This document shows positions 20,218 through 31,629 of a stretch of DNA of 64,000 nucleotides, one piece after another. Origin of the DNA: Pocillopora verrucosa (Eukaryota; Cnidaria; Anthozoa; Scleractinia; Pocilloporidae); NCBI RefSeq assembly GCF_036669915.1, contig NC_089319.1, positions 18,473,885 through 18,537,884 of the forward strand, given 5' to 3'. The first letter of the stretch is position 1. The number at the start of each line of letters is the position of its first letter. The translations under genes were made by a program, and so were the position numbers. Below the pieces are notes generated by a model. It was not told where the DNA came from and made no database searches. It saw only the letters and a program-made list of their open reading frames with translations.

Positions 20218-20392
20218 GTTCGCCAACCTCGTGACCTATTATTTTTGGGGCAGATGTAAGCAACACAAGAAGTTATAAAGGCGTAAGTTTCTAAAGAAAC
20301 TGTGATGCTGCGTCGGTGGGTGAGTATAGCAGGTTATTTAGTGTTAACAACTGGGTTGAAAACGTAAATTAGCCACCGTAGAGAGTAAAAAA

Positions 20393-20426
20393 GCTGACGT
20401 TTCGAGCGTTAGCCCTTCGTCAGAGC
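20393..20426 (-). ncRNA. Hammerhead ribozyme-like motif of the Penelope element
   Basis: Read on the minus strand: core CTGACGA, one extra A, stem II GGGC/GCTC with a TAAC loop, then GAAAC and a GTC cleavage triplet. Stem I is short (GCT with AGC) and stem III minimal. Hammerheads with minimal stem III are known in Penelope-like elements. All core residues (CUGANGA, GAA, GUC) are present, so self-cleavage is possible, perhaps only as a dimer. Confidence 0.6.
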
Positions 20427-20519
20427 GATTAGAGGAATTGTGGGTTGTATGTGGATTTATATGCAGAAAGTGGGGCTACGCCATTGGTGGGAATATGGTG
20501 ACGAGAAAACAGGAATAAA

Positions 20520-20927
20520 TTAGTTGAATGAAAAGCGCTCGTTGATTCCGTGGGGATTAAGGGAGCCGATTTGGAAAATAAATTTTTGTTCTAGTGTTTT
20601 ACGGCTTTCCGAACTGCCTAGATGTAAGGAAAGGCCGCAAACTGCCATATGCTGTTTAGAATGATTAGGAAGATTAAAGTGTCTAGCAACTGGTTTGGAT
20701 GCGTCCTTGTCATTTCTTTCCACATCGCGAAGGTGTTCTCGGAATCGGTCACCCAGTCGTCTTCCTGTTTCGCCGATGAATAACTTATTGCAATAAGTGC
20801 AAGTTATGCAGTAAATAACATTGGCGGAGGTACACGTAAAGTGATCAATGATGTTAATGGATCTTTTAGGTCCCGATATTTTCTCTACGTTGTGAATGAA
20901 AGGACAAGTTTTGCATCGTGAGCGCAC
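20520..20927 (-). pseudogene. Penelope GIY-YIG endonuclease region
   Basis: About 135 residues, C-terminal part of the Penelope polyprotein. Visible: a cysteine pair (YCITCTYCNK) followed by LFIGETGRRLGDRFREHL, the GIY-YIG core (here LFIGE) with its downstream arginines, and ending FSFN. It is cut off from the reverse transcriptase by frameshifts, so it is a fragment. Confidence 0.8.
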
Positions 20928-21291
20928 GCATTTAAAAGTTCCAGATTGGTCATTGGTTTGAAATGAACTCCTGACTAAAAAGTTGCCTATGTTTTTGTCA
21001 CGTTTGAATGAAATAAGTGGGGGTTGCGAAAAAATAGTGCCAGTCTCTGAATCGTTTTGGAGTAATTTAAAATTTTTAAGAATGATAGATTTAACTGCGT
21101 GGTTCTGAGGGTGAAATGTAAGAGTAAATGGAATGCGGTCAGTGTTTTCCTTCTCGGCCGTTTGTAGTGCTGCCTGTCGATCGATTTGTTGGGCACGGTG
21201 TTAGCCCGCTTGAACGACAGAAACAGGATAGCCACGTTTATCGAAAAACTGGCACATTGCCTCTGATTTTTCGGAAAAATCAGAGTCGTCA

Positions 21292-21966
21292 CTACATAAA
21301 CGACGAAGTCTGAGAAACTGTGAAAAAAGGTATGGAGTTCTTGACGTGTGATGGATGTGAGGATGAATACAACAAGTAACTATGTGAATCTGTAGGTTTG
21401 TAGTAAACACTAGTACATAAGCCGTTGCCTTCAATTGAAATTTTAATGTCTAGAAAAGCCAAAGAAGTGTCGGAAATTTCCCAGGTATATTTAAGAGCCG
21501 GATGAAAGGAATTGACGGCGGTTATAAATTGAGTGAGCTCCTCTTTGGTAGAGGAGATAGCGCCGATGCAATCGTCAATGTAGCGGCCGTAGAGTTCAGG
21601 TTTTGGGCCGTGGTATTGGCTAAAAAATTGATGTTCGATAAAACCTACAAAAAGATTGGCGTAGCTGGGTCCCATTTTAGTACCCATGGCCACGCCATTA
21701 GTTTGTTTGTAGTAGTTACCACCGAATGAAAAGCAATTGAGTGTGAGTACTAGTTCGGCCAGACGGAGTAGTGTTTCAGAGCTAGGTTCCTTAACAGTGC
21801 GTTGATCGAAAAAATGTTTGAGGGCCCGAAGACCTTCGTCATTGGGAATGACAGTGTAAAGAGATGTTATATCCATGGTGAAAATAAGTTTGTTTTGGTC
21901 GAGGAAACTAAAGTCACGAAAAATTTCAAGTGCGTGTTGGCTGTCCTTAATGTAAGACGGTATCAA
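21292..21966 (-). pseudogene. Penelope reverse transcriptase region
   Basis: 224 residues. Motif 3-like FTMDITSLYTVIPND, NGVAMGTKMGPSYANLFV and the catalytic YIDD (in GRYIDDCIG) are intact, followed by FLDIKI. The N-terminal RT part is missing and the C-terminal thumb region runs out of frame near 21300. Confidence 0.85.
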
Positions 21967-21975
21967 TGTTATTTT

Positions 21976-23765
21976 TCAAAAATCGATTTCATAAACTTTA
22001 ACTTGTGTTGAGTTTTTATATCATAACTGTTAAAAATTCATGGAGAACTATCTAGAAAGTTGAAAACAATAAATGGCACTTTCAATTTGACGACTTAGCA
22101 CTAAGACACTTGCTTTGTTCTTTGGTGTTTCCCAAGTTTCTTCCACTGATCAGCATGTCGTACCATACTTTGATGTCGTGGACATCGTTAGTGGCAAAGT
22201 CGATCCAAGAACTCTGAAAAAATTCAATACGTTAAAAACCGTTTTAGCCGGCCTCCTTCATTCTCAAGACTGTGGTTAAGGGAAAAGATAAGCATTCTAA
22301 GAAGCTCGTGTTCCAGCCCTCATGGTTAGAAACGTGTAAGTGGCTTGTATATAGCTCTTCTCAAATGGGAAGTTTTGCGTGATGCATAATAACCCCATCG
22401 AATCCTTCAGCACAGAAGAAACCACTTGTAACAGCACCATTCCAAAAACTGGAAAAACCCTCTGGTAAAGATGGAGCACTTAGGCGTCATCACAAAATGC
22501 AATATCATTAGAGGGTACTTGACGCCGGCGTTGCGATAATTCAAAGTGCCCAAAAACCAAAGAAAACCTCGCCATTTAGGAATACCCACGCAAAACCAAG
22601 AGATGTTTGAAAGAAACACGAACGTAGTAAGAGTAATCACAAGTACCATAATATTGTGTGACAAACAGAATATCCCTCTTAGAGGCCATCGTAATGACAG
22701 CACAAGCACAGCATCCGTGAACAAATGTAACTTCCATGCTATTCTTATACCAATAAGAAACTCTGATAAAGATTTAAAAGAACATTTTCTCACTGGTAGG
22801 GGAAATGCCACAAGCACCTCGAAAACTGGACAAGAGGAAGTTATTCGTATCATTGGAGCATATATTCGGTCGAAAGTTACACAGCCAATTCAAAAGGAAA
22901 ACGCTTTTTTCTCAATCATTGGTGATGAGGTGACAGATAAATACGCAAATCAAGAAGTATTAAGTGTTTGCCTTAAGGTTTTAAGATCTAAGAAATAATG
23001 CCTCCCATCAAATCAAAGAAGTATTTTTCGACTTTGTAAACCTCGACAAAACATCTGGTGAGAGCACAGCAAACGATCTTTTGTCAAGTTTGGCCGAGAA
23101 CAACATCGATGTCGCCGTTTGCAAGAGGACGAGCACATGATCACGGTACTGCTGCCATGTCATCGGTAGCATGTAGTGTGCGAGGGAGAAAAAAGAGAAT
23201 AGCTCCAATGGCATTGTACACTAATTACAACGGTCACGTTTTAAATCTCAGTGTTGCAGCCGCGCGCAGGTTGACTCCGGTCACTGAAACATGATTAGAA
23301 CCTCAAATAAGACTTTTTCCGTCTTCCACTTTTTTCGCCTAAAAGACAGCGATTTCTGTAACAAGTTTTAGGGTTTTTCTATTTCTAAAAGGGAGAAGTT
23401 AAAAGACTCAGGCAAAACCAGATAGGTGGAAAGGCATGGATACTATATAATTGGGTGTACGCTCTTAGAAAGTTCTGCCGAAGCCGAGCGTTCGTTCTCT
23501 GGCTGGCGAAGAATCAAGTCCTACCTTAGAAATAGGATGTCTGAAAAGCCGTTGTCAGGACTTGCACAGGGGGCTAAGAAAATTGTTGTTAAATTGGATA
23601 TAATGTGTAACGGCGGGAGGGGGCAGTTGGGTTAAGGTTTGTTAAATGACGGAGTTGCGGGGAGAGGTAATTTGCCAAAGAAAGTTTCTGTAGTGTTTTC
23701 TGAGTCAAAATTTGAACCCCCCCCTCCCTCCCCTATGAAAAATTCCCGGATCCGCCCCCGTAAGT
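21976..23765 (+). mobile_element. Decayed hAT transposon, copy 1
   Basis: Plus-strand remnants of a hAT transposase of the DUF4371/ZMYM type. A piece at 22546-22998 contains IILCDKQNIPLRGHRNDS, and the C-terminal hAT dimerisation motif SSAEAERSFSGWRRIKS lies at about 23460-23580. Frames are broken and the middle is reduced. The 3' end carries aattcccggatccgccccc (23740-23760), the inverted-repeat type typical of some hAT families. Closely related to copy 2 at 44560-46577. Confidence 0.8.
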
Positions 23766-24517
23766 CTTTTAATAACTAATGCAATGTCATTACATATGAA
23801 GTTTTGCTCAGTCAAAATATCAGTCCCTCATCTTTTTATATCAACATTTATAGTAAGAGATATTAAGCAAATTCAAATAAACTGGTCTATTATAATTGAA
23901 CGAGTCTTCTTTTCTAATGTTCTAGTTTCTTCTGGAAAAATTATCATTTAACGACGATAAAGAAGAAAATTTATAGTACGAGCATATCTCTACATAGTTG
24001 CATGAACATCTTAAAGGAACTAATTTGTATATCCTAGTCCAGTTCGGCAGATTGAAAAAATTCACTCAAAAAGATACCAGACAAGCTAAAACTAGAATAT
24101 TATTTCCAGAGAAGCAGTCGTTTTTAGTCCTATCCTGCAAAATTGAAAACTCTCACCTAGAGATACATGACATGCTAAAACTACTATATTCTTTCCAAAG
24201 TAAAATATATTGACAAAGGAGCCTGGGTCCGAGGAAGCTCGATATCCACCAATGAGATTTTCAATACACACGGCGGAGAGGATCGCGGTCTCAACTGATA
24301 CATGCACTCCTAGAAATTGAGCTGTGGGAGGAGATGGAGGCCTGCGTCAGTCCGCTTTTTAATACATACATCCTAAGCACCTGAAAGATCCTAAAGCAAA
24401 TCATATTCGAGGAAAAAAAAACAAATATAAATTATTTGATTGTTGGTGTAAAGATAAAAGTGCTAGCTTTGTTACCATTCCCACATCATTATTCCTTCGC
24501 AAAACACATTTGAGTGT
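23766..24517. other. 3' flank of TRIM gene 3
   Basis: No gene. Similar to 46578-47338 downstream of TRIM gene 5. Together with the preceding hAT remnant this shows that TRIM 3 and TRIM 5 share their downstream DNA. Confidence 0.65.
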
Positions 24518-26734
24518 CTATTTCAAGATGTAAATTTTTTTGTCGTCACGGCCACAAACCAAAATACGACCATCTGGTGTTGTAGCTATTGCTTTCGGAT
24601 CTTTTAGTTTAGTAACAGTTTTTCCAGTAAAACGACCTTCCATTGTAAACTGTTGAATGCGTCCATTACCTCTGTCACACACCAAAAGATTCTGATGATC
24701 GCCATATTTCTCAACACACAAACCCCATGGAGATGAAAATTGTCCATCAGCTTCACCTTTTTCTCCAATTTTGTACAAGAACTTCCCTGATTTGTCGAAC
24801 ACTTTCAAGCAATGGTTTTCACTGTCAGAGACAATGAACTTTTTTTTGTGATAAGTGCATCCACTAGGTTGGTTTAGCTTTCCAGGGCCGTCGTCTCCAA
24901 ATTTGACCATTAATTTACCGTCTTTGTCCAAAACCTGGATTCTGTCGTTACCGTAATCCGTTACAATGACACGTCCCTCATTATCTATGAAAATTCCTTC
25001 GGGTCTTTTGAATTCGCCGTCTCCAGTCCCTTCCTTTCCAAAGCTCTTCACAAAGTTCCCTGTCTGTACATTGAATTGTTGAATTCGGCCATTAAAGTCA
25101 TCCACCACCAGAAGCTGGTCATTATTCAGGAATGTCACTCCAGTTGGAAAACACAGTTGCCCAGGCCCATATCCAGAGCAGCCAAATTTTTGGACAAAAT
25201 TTCCATCCCTATCAAACATTAAGATACAGTGTTTTTTATCGTCAATTACAGCGATCGTTCCTTTGCTGTTGACAGCAATCCAATTTGGCCTTTCAGGAAT
25301 TCCTCCTTTTACAACTAACTCGCCCACAACATCAATCCGTCGTTCCTTTACGTGGACCCTGAAAGGACTGGTAACAAGTTTGTCGCCATTTATCTTGCCT
25401 GTTATGTTGAAGGTGCCAGGTATTTTAGGAAAAAACTTCACGTGGATATCACCACTTTCTTTTTTAAACGTTCTTAAACTTGCTACATCTTCAGCGTGTT
25501 TTACGACAACTTTAATGTCAAATTCACGGTTGCGTTTACCTGTAAGCTCTTCTTCACTCTTTCGCTTTAGACAAATCAGAAGTTCTGCTTCCAGACCAGC
25601 TTGGAAATTTTCAGTAAGAGCTTTCATCGATGACAACCGTAAATCTGCTTCACTGGTTATCACTGACCCCAGGTTTTGGTTGTCAAGTGCATTAGTCGAG
25701 AAATACTTCACGAATGAGCTAACCGGAAGCGAAGGGACTGTGGCCTTGTCGAGATCTCCAAATCGCTCCTGTAAAATCTTCTTACTTTTCATAACATCTG
25801 AACTGGAGCTTCTCTCAACCAGATTTTTTGCAAACTGAACTGCTTGGTCAAGCTGTTTGATCAATGACTTTACTTGCTCGTTTAGAGAGTTTATTTTCTC
25901 CATTCTAAACACCCGTGTAGTCTCGAGAATTTTTGTAGCTTCCCGCTCGTGTTCTCGAATCTTCGCGATCATTTGCTCGGCTGTTTGAGAAACCTCTCGT
26001 TTAGCAGCGGTAATATTTCGTTCCAGATGTACAACAACTTGAAGTAAAGTTTTAATCGCATCGCTACAGACTTTCTTCTTCTGTTTTATCGACTCGACTG
26101 CCGCCATAATGTTTGCTTTCACGGCATCCACTGCTTTCTCAAGCGGATCAACATTATGATTCTTGTGATCAGTGTTTATGCAAACTTGACAAACACAAAT
26201 CTGGCATTCAAGGCAGAAAAACCTGGTTACCTCTCTCTCGTGGTAAGGCTGAGGGCAATAGGACTGACGCTTTAACAACAAGGCCTCGTAATCTAAGGGT
26301 TGAAACTGTTTCACTGCCGTTACTTTGTGTCCTTGAAAGGCAATCTCTCGAAACAATTCGTGTGCATTAACGCAATCACGGCACAGTAATCTTTCGCAAG
26401 CAAAGCAATAGCTGATCTCGGCGCTCTTTTTCTTACAAATACCACAACTGATCTGACTTCCATCGCTACTTTGTCGTACAGCGAGAAGACTCAACAAATC
26501 GTTTTGCTGAATACCAGTCGGCAAATTATCGAAACGATTTCCTTCTGGGATATTCACTTGTGCCTGACAATCGGGACATCGAAATTGTCCTTGACTTTGG
26601 GTTCTCAAAGCGTGCTCCTCTAAACATATTAAGCAGAAGGTATGAAGACAAGCTATGGTCTTAGGCTTGGTGTAAGTATCAAGACAAATGGAGCAAGTAA
26701 CATGTTTTTCGAGGTTCTTCAAGAGAGACTCCAT
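24518..26734 (-). CDS. TRIM-NHL protein (paralogue 3)
   Basis: Intronless, 738 residues from the conserved MESLL start. The frame stays open 32 codons further upstream (shared with paralogue 4), but paralogue 5 has a stop there, so I treat it as 5' UTR. RING and B-box ligands are complete. Distinctive: one extra leucine in LLLKRQSY between the B-boxes, and CGRDDKK in the last NHL blade where the others have CDY. Tips read VIDDKKH, VVDDFNG, VTDYGND, VSDSENH and CDRGNGR. The coiled coil and filamin regions are the most divergent of the five. Confidence 0.93.
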   Translation of the reverse strand: MESLLKNLEKHVTCSICLDTYTKPKTIACLHTFCLICLEEHALRTQSQGQFRCPDCQAQVNIPEGNRFDNLPTGIQQNDLLSLLAVRQSSDGSQISCGICKKKSAEISYCFACERLLCRDCVNAHELFREIAFQGHKVTAVKQFQPLDYEALLLKRQSYCPQPYHEREVTRFFCLECQICVCQVCINTDHKNHNVDPLEKAVDAVKANIMAAVESIKQKKKVCSDAIKTLLQVVVHLERNITAAKREVSQTAEQMIAKIREHEREATKILETTRVFRMEKINSLNEQVKSLIKQLDQAVQFAKNLVERSSSSDVMKSKKILQERFGDLDKATVPSLPVSSFVKYFSTNALDNQNLGSVITSEADLRLSSMKALTENFQAGLEAELLICLKRKSEEELTGKRNREFDIKVVVKHAEDVASLRTFKKESGDIHVKFFPKIPGTFNITGKINGDKLVTSPFRVHVKERRIDVVGELVVKGGIPERPNWIAVNSKGTIAVIDDKKHCILMFDRDGNFVQKFGCSGYGPGQLCFPTGVTFLNNDQLLVVDDFNGRIQQFNVQTGNFVKSFGKEGTGDGEFKRPEGIFIDNEGRVIVTDYGNDRIQVLDKDGKLMVKFGDDGPGKLNQPSGCTYHKKKFIVSDSENHCLKVFDKSGKFLYKIGEKGEADGQFSSPWGLCVEKYGDHQNLLVCDRGNGRIQQFTMEGRFTGKTVTKLKDPKAIATTPDGRILVCGRDDKKIYILK

Positions 26735-26777
26735 CGCGAAGGCAGACTGCGAAATTAGAGCGAAAGGAAACACATCC

Positions 26778-26880
26778 TTGTATTGTTTGTGATTCCGAGA
26801 AACATCAGCCAGAATAAATATGCTAGCCAATCAGGCAGATCGAACCTCGTGACCTTTTATTTTCGGAGCCGATGTCAAGT
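26778..26880 (-). promoter_or_regulatory. Conserved upstream block of TRIM gene 3
   Basis: Intact copy of the shared block (gattccgagaaacatcagcc to aacctcgtgaccttttattt). Between the two phrases lies gctagccaatcaggc, which gives an inverted CCAAT box in the gene's direction. Nearly identical to the block of TRIM 4. Confidence 0.5.
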
Positions 26881-27484
26881 CACACAACGAGTAATGTGGT
26901 CTTTAACAATAGGCTCATGCTCCATTCCTTTCTCAGTGTAACTGATGGCAGATGAAAAGATATTTTTGCAGTAATAATTCCATATGTTAGATGAAGGTTA
27001 ATCCTCATCAGTGATCAGGTATGTGGGCTTCACAAAAGTGTAGCGTAAGAGTTTGTACGACTTGCCGGAAACAAAAATCACTTGATGAGGTTTAATTAAT
27101 TCACTCGGTAGGAGCGTACGTCGCTCATTCAATTTCAGATTGGAGCCCCGATGAAAAACGGATTTTATGGAAATGCACGAGTTTCATATAAAAGAACGCG
27201 AGCTGTAAAACTCTGTCTGTAAATAAAGGTATATGGTTTATTTTCACAGAGCTTGACTTACAACCCTGAAAGAACTTGAACTGATTTTAAAAAGGGGGGG
27301 GGGGGGGCAGGGGGAATAAAACCTTGGTTTTACCAAAGGCTCATAAATCAATAGTGTAGCAGCCTTTTACATCTTTTTCAGCCTTCAATATTCTCGACGG
27401 TCATCCTTATCACTAATAGATAGGACCCAGCCCCAGCCTCCTCCCAACTGACCTTGATTATTGTCATCCAATGAAAAACTACAA
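26881..27484. other. TRIM 3 upstream DNA shared with TRIM 4
   Basis: No gene. Nearly the same as 42208-42780, including gatcaggta(t/c)gtgggcttcac. A poly-G run lies at 27294-27308; the TRIM 4 copy lacks it. Confidence 0.65.
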
Positions 27485-27577
27485 ATTTTGTCTCCACCAC
27501 ACAACAAATAACACAGTAGTGTACACCAAATAAGTTTATTTAGGGAAGCCTGCCGAGAACCAACCCGAGGCATATAT
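27485..27577 (-). repeat. Ngaro repeat B2 (outer)
   Basis: Direct repeat of 28094-28188: shared gcctgccgagaaccaaccc and acaacaaataacacagtag. Starts exactly at the element boundary. Confidence 0.85.
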
Positions 27578-27902
27578 GGCCCGGGCAATGCATAAATACA
27601 TATATTCGCAACTGATATACCATATAGAATCCTGATATACAGTCAATTCCTTACACATTAAAAAAAAAAAAAAAAAAAGGTATACGTTACTAACATGCAA
27701 ACTTCATCAAGTCTGGATTAACAGAGATGGGCAACCGCTTACAAGGACATAACTACGTTTATACAGAGGCCAGAAAAAACCTGCCAGAAAAAACCCCTTA
27801 GGGGAAAAAACATGACAGGAAATCTGGGTAGGAACCATGGCAGTTGGCGGCCCATCCTACGAGGCTTCACAGCTAAAGAAAATATGTTTTCAAACTAAAA
27901 TA
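27578..27902. other. Spacer between Ngaro repeats B2 and A2
   Basis: 325 bases without a gene; contains a poly-A run at about 27660-27678. Compared with the usual A2-B2 adjacency this may be a later insertion or a longer repeat whose partner has been lost. Confidence 0.5.
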
Positions 27903-28092
27903 AATTTGTCATCAGCCAGAGGTGAACGGTTGGTTCTGAGGCCTAGATGGACACCACGTGCTATACTTTCCCTCATATACCACTGCATCATTACCCATGA
28001 TGCTCGGGCCCAAGGCCCAGGCCTTGTCGTATCTCGCGCCGACAAAATATTTATTTCTGCCTTATTCGCAGACTCATTCGTCAGAAATACCA
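27903..28092 (-). repeat. Ngaro repeat A2
   Basis: 190 bases nearly identical to 31994-32183 (shared aggcctagatggacaccac and cgggcccaaggcccaggcc). Also open for translation, because the repeat includes the start of the element's first reading frame. Confidence 0.88.
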
Positions 28093-28093
28093 T

Positions 28094-28188
28094 ATTTTGT
28101 CTCCACTACACAACAAATAACACAGTAGTTTACACTGTTTATAAGTTTATTTAGGGAAGCCTGCCGAGAACCAACCCCAGGCATATAT
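28094..28188 (-). repeat. Ngaro repeat B1
   Basis: Direct repeat of the outer B2. Abuts A2 with one base between, forming the internal B1-A2 junction used to template a circular intermediate in this class. Confidence 0.85.
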
Positions 28189-28299
28189 AGACTGACAAAG
28201 AATTGGGCAAGACGCACGAGGCTAGGTGATATAATACCACCAAAAAGAACACGAAAACGCCTTCAGAGCCCAAGAAAACGCGATACTTCGAGTCATTGT

Positions 28300-29463
28300 T
28301 CAAAATTATCGTCTACGTACGTGTCTTTGGCTTGTACCGATTTCCAACAACCATGTTGTTGGAAAACTCTGTCGTTTACTCCATTATTTGCTATCGTAAT
28401 GGCTCCCCCAGATCTTAGAGAATGCAAACCCAACTTGGACGGTTCAACTCCGAGACTTTGCAGGTCCCAGCGAAAAGCCCCTCTAATTGTAGAGTAACTA
28501 ATGGGCTTATCAGGGGCAACAAGCTTGCAAGGGCCCTTCCCTTTAGAAATAGGCTTGAAATAAAATCTTTGGAATCAGGGTGTATCTTAAACATAACTAA
28601 ACACCTCTTAAGAAACTCACCGGGGCATACAGAACTAGACAATTATAAGATAACGACTTCGTCGCCTTTACGGACCTGGACATTCTTGCTTTTCAAAACC
28701 TTAATAATGATGAAGCCTTCTTTAAGGGAAATATCACTTCTTATTCTAGACACATCGTTAAACCTAAAGAAACCGGCAAAAGATAAAACATACATGGTAA
28801 CATTACGCAACTTTACAAGGTTATCTAAGTCTGATTTGTTGATAATGTCGTGGATTAAAAGGGCCGAAATAGGTTGTTTACGACTAAGGACACTGGTACC
28901 AAGAACTCTTTTGGACGTCGTCCTCACGGCTTCAGCAACTGGGTCATCAGTTGGGGAGGGGATTCCTGCCAAGTCACAGGCCCATTTTAAGCCATAGAAA
29001 GCAGAATCGACCGCGTTAGGGGAGTGGGTTTCCACTAGTAGACGCTAGGGGAGTGGGTTTCCTCTAGAAGATGTTGTAAATACAAAGCCACATGAAAAGG
29101 GCTAGCGGGAAAGGCTTTCCCGTTTAACTTATCGTTTGCAAACTGATTCCATCCGCGGAAAGCTCGGTTGTATACCATAACAGTCCCATTTGCTTTGGAA
29201 GAGAGTACAGTCGTCTTCAGTCGATCTTTCAGTCCCTCAAGCAAGTTGTCAAGCGGTCCGTCCCGGAATGCCCTAAATCCCGAATGAAAAATATCTAAAC
29301 GAGAGATAAAATAAGGCAAAGTGAGGAGTACAATCCAACAAGAAATAACTAAAGAAATAGATAAATAAAAATAGAATAACCGGGAATAATCAAACTCCAA
29401 CAGAGAATACATAGACAACTGGAATATGCAAAGTGGACCACAAATGGGTCCCTTTAATTTCAA
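28300..29463 (-). pseudogene. Ngaro tyrosine recombinase, frameshifted
   Basis: Would integrate the element's circular DNA. The N-terminal SAM-like domain (MVYNRAFRGWNQFAND) and ALYLQHLLEETHSP lie at 29035-29463, the middle at 28643-29035. The catalytic end, in another frame, has GLHSLRSGGA (HxxR box, about 28395-28435) and the nucleophile tyrosine in KDTYVDD (about 28312-28331). Breaks near 29035 and 28640 prevent a continuous protein; a stretch around 29036-29060 repeats gactaggggagtggg-like sequence, suggesting a local duplication. Confidence 0.8.
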
Positions 29464-29630
29464 ACAATGCTGAATAAATTCTTAACACAAACTCGTGTTA
29501 TAACGCAATACGTAATATTGACGAGCAATTCTATGATTTAAGTCACTTCAAGCCTGAGTAAGTGCCAAACAACCCATAAGCTAAGTACAAAGAACTTAGA
29601 GCAATTACGCTGGGATTGACTGAAACAAAA

Positions 29631-31230
29631 TCACGTTTGCACCCAGAAGAGAAAACTTCCGCGGTAAATACAAAAGCCCGCCGGGCTAATTACAATGACC
29701 ACAGTCTTTACTGAACTTCGTACAGAAGCCTTCGCAAGCACAGGGAGATCTGGAGCGGCGAAATCAATTCGAAGGGCTATAGCATCAAAGTCCAGGGGTC
29801 TGGAACCGAAAAGCGAGTTTCGGGCTTTCCCTCTGATAAAGAGACCTGGGAACTTGGGTAAAAACACCCAGTCAATTACGAAACTGTTCCATTGCACACC
29901 GTCTCTACAAAATAAAGTCCATAAGCAAGAGGACTTCCACAAGGGGAGGATAACCGCTCCTCTCACCTTACACAATTCCATGTGCTTTACCACTCTAATT
30001 AATAGACACACTGGAGGACAAATCCAATCATTATCGTGCCCCCAAACTGGGGAGAAGGCATCTACTACTACACAGCCAGTCTGAAAAAATCTCAGTGTTA
30101 AACCTTGGTATCTTAGCGTTATAGGAACAAGCAAATCTGTCAATGGTGTGGGACCCCCAAAATAGGTTAATTCTTTGAAAGATAGCTTCGTTAATGGTGT
30201 AGTCATCATAATCGGTTAAATTGCTTATTGCATCAGCCTTGGCGTTAAGCTCCCAAGGGATCCACTTAACCTCCAGTGATATGTGAAACTCAAGACATAT
30301 TTGGATAACTAGGAGGGCCAATTGGTGCATGTCAGCTACCCTACTACCGTTTTGAAGAATAGATTCGACGTTCTGGTTATCGGAATACCAAATAACCTTA
30401 ACACCAGAAAAATGACTCGCGAAAGCTTCCAAGGCGAGGCAAACGGCTTTGAGTTCTCTCCATGTAGAACTTTAGGCACGCACTACAGGAGACCAGTTCT
30501 GATAAAATACTAAATTTGAGTCTTTTACGAAAGCACCACAAGCCGAATTGGGGGGATCTGAAAAGGTTACCCTGACCGGAAGGGACAGGACCGACCAACA
30601 AACCTTGCTATTGAAGAATACCAAGTTGTTCTTCCAGAAACTGATTTCTGAAAGAGAGTCGTCTGAGAGAAAAACTTCGCTTTCCCAAGAGCGCGCCGAA
30701 TTCACGACCAAGAAAAGAAATCTAGTCATAATACGGACGACGGAACCCACACAGGGAGAGAGGGAAATTATTTGACCCGTTACAATGGCGACTCCCTTCA
30801 CGTGCACTTTCCGGGGAGGTTGACAAGACAGCAGCTCAACAAGGCCAGCGTTTAACTTTTCAATACGTTCGTCGGTTGCTTGTATAGTCCCATCAATAGT
30901 GTCGAGAATCACACCCAACCAGGTGATAACTTGGAGAGGCTCCCAAAGGGACTTTTCCTCATTAGGAACAAATCCAGACTTGAGCAAATCGGAATGGACG
31001 ACTAAACTGTTAACCTTAGCAGAAACAAAATCTGTTCCCCCTCCTAAACCGTCGTCGGGGAAAATAGCTATAGGGATGCCCTGGCTCCTCCACGATTTCT
31101 GTAATGGCTTAAAAATCGATGTGAAAACATACGGGGCTGAAGAAAACCCGAAAGGAAGCACAGAGGCTCTATGAGCTCTGAAAATTTTCAGAACTGAAAA
31201 TATCTTGAAACCCCGTTCCCAAAATCCCAA
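29631..31230 (-). pseudogene. Ngaro reverse transcriptase and RNase H, frameshifted
   Basis: RT: VLPFGFSSAPYVFTSIFKPL and the DIRS-type active site FPDDGLGG, then WLGVILD. RNase H: YSDNQNVESIL and WIPWELNAKADAIS. Downstream conserved tail: TIDRFACSYNAKIPRFN. Frames change near 30475 and 30100. Upstream RT motifs are not in an open frame (31230-31630). Confidence 0.82.
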
Positions 31231-31629
31231 GCAAAAGCGAGAAATTTTCTGTGGTCTGGGAAAATTTCAATGTGGTGATAACCAGACTGAAGGTCAAATT
31301 TAAACAAGTAATAATTACGATCAAAACAACTGCGTAACGACACCCAGATCTTCACATTTGAACTTCTGCTCGTATATTAACTAGTTGACATGTGGAAGAT
31401 TCAAAACGAGCCTTTGCTTTCCCGAACTACGGGTAGAAACTGAAAGTGGGTTAATGATATCGGGCTTACTAACAAGTTATGCAATTAGGTCCAAACGAAG
31501 TAAATCGCTGACAGCTTGCGAAACAAAATCACTATTCTCACAAGCAGAAGTATTGTTTCTCTTAGCAAAAGGTGTTGGAAGTTGGAGGAAGGGAATTTTG
31601 TAACCCTGCATAATAACCTTTAAGACAAA

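Larger units (their letters stand above)
19984..20268 (-). promoter_or_regulatory. Split conserved upstream block of TRIM gene 2
   Basis: The block found intact upstream of TRIM genes 1, 3, 4 and 5 is here in two pieces: 19984-20014 (gattccaagaaacatcagcc) and 20219-20268 (aacctcgtgacctattattt). About 204 bases of inserted DNA separate them. The 448-bp MITE additionally pushes the block away from the start codon. Confidence 0.6.
20280..21975 (-). mobile_element. Penelope-like retroelement, 5'-truncated (family A)
   Basis: Two coding pieces identify it. A reverse transcriptase with GRYIDDCIG lies at 21292-21966 and a GIY-YIG endonuclease at 20520-20927. The middle is out of frame (20987-21434), and the 5' end stops abruptly near 21975 against hAT-derived DNA. 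RT followed by GIY-YIG is diagnostic of Penelope-like elements. Downstream of the endonuclease is a hammerhead-like motif, then a terminal region. Confidence 0.88.

Noticed and set aside
28422-28997. 191-residue plus-strand frame in the Ngaro element
   Set aside because: Antisense shadow of the tyrosine recombinase.
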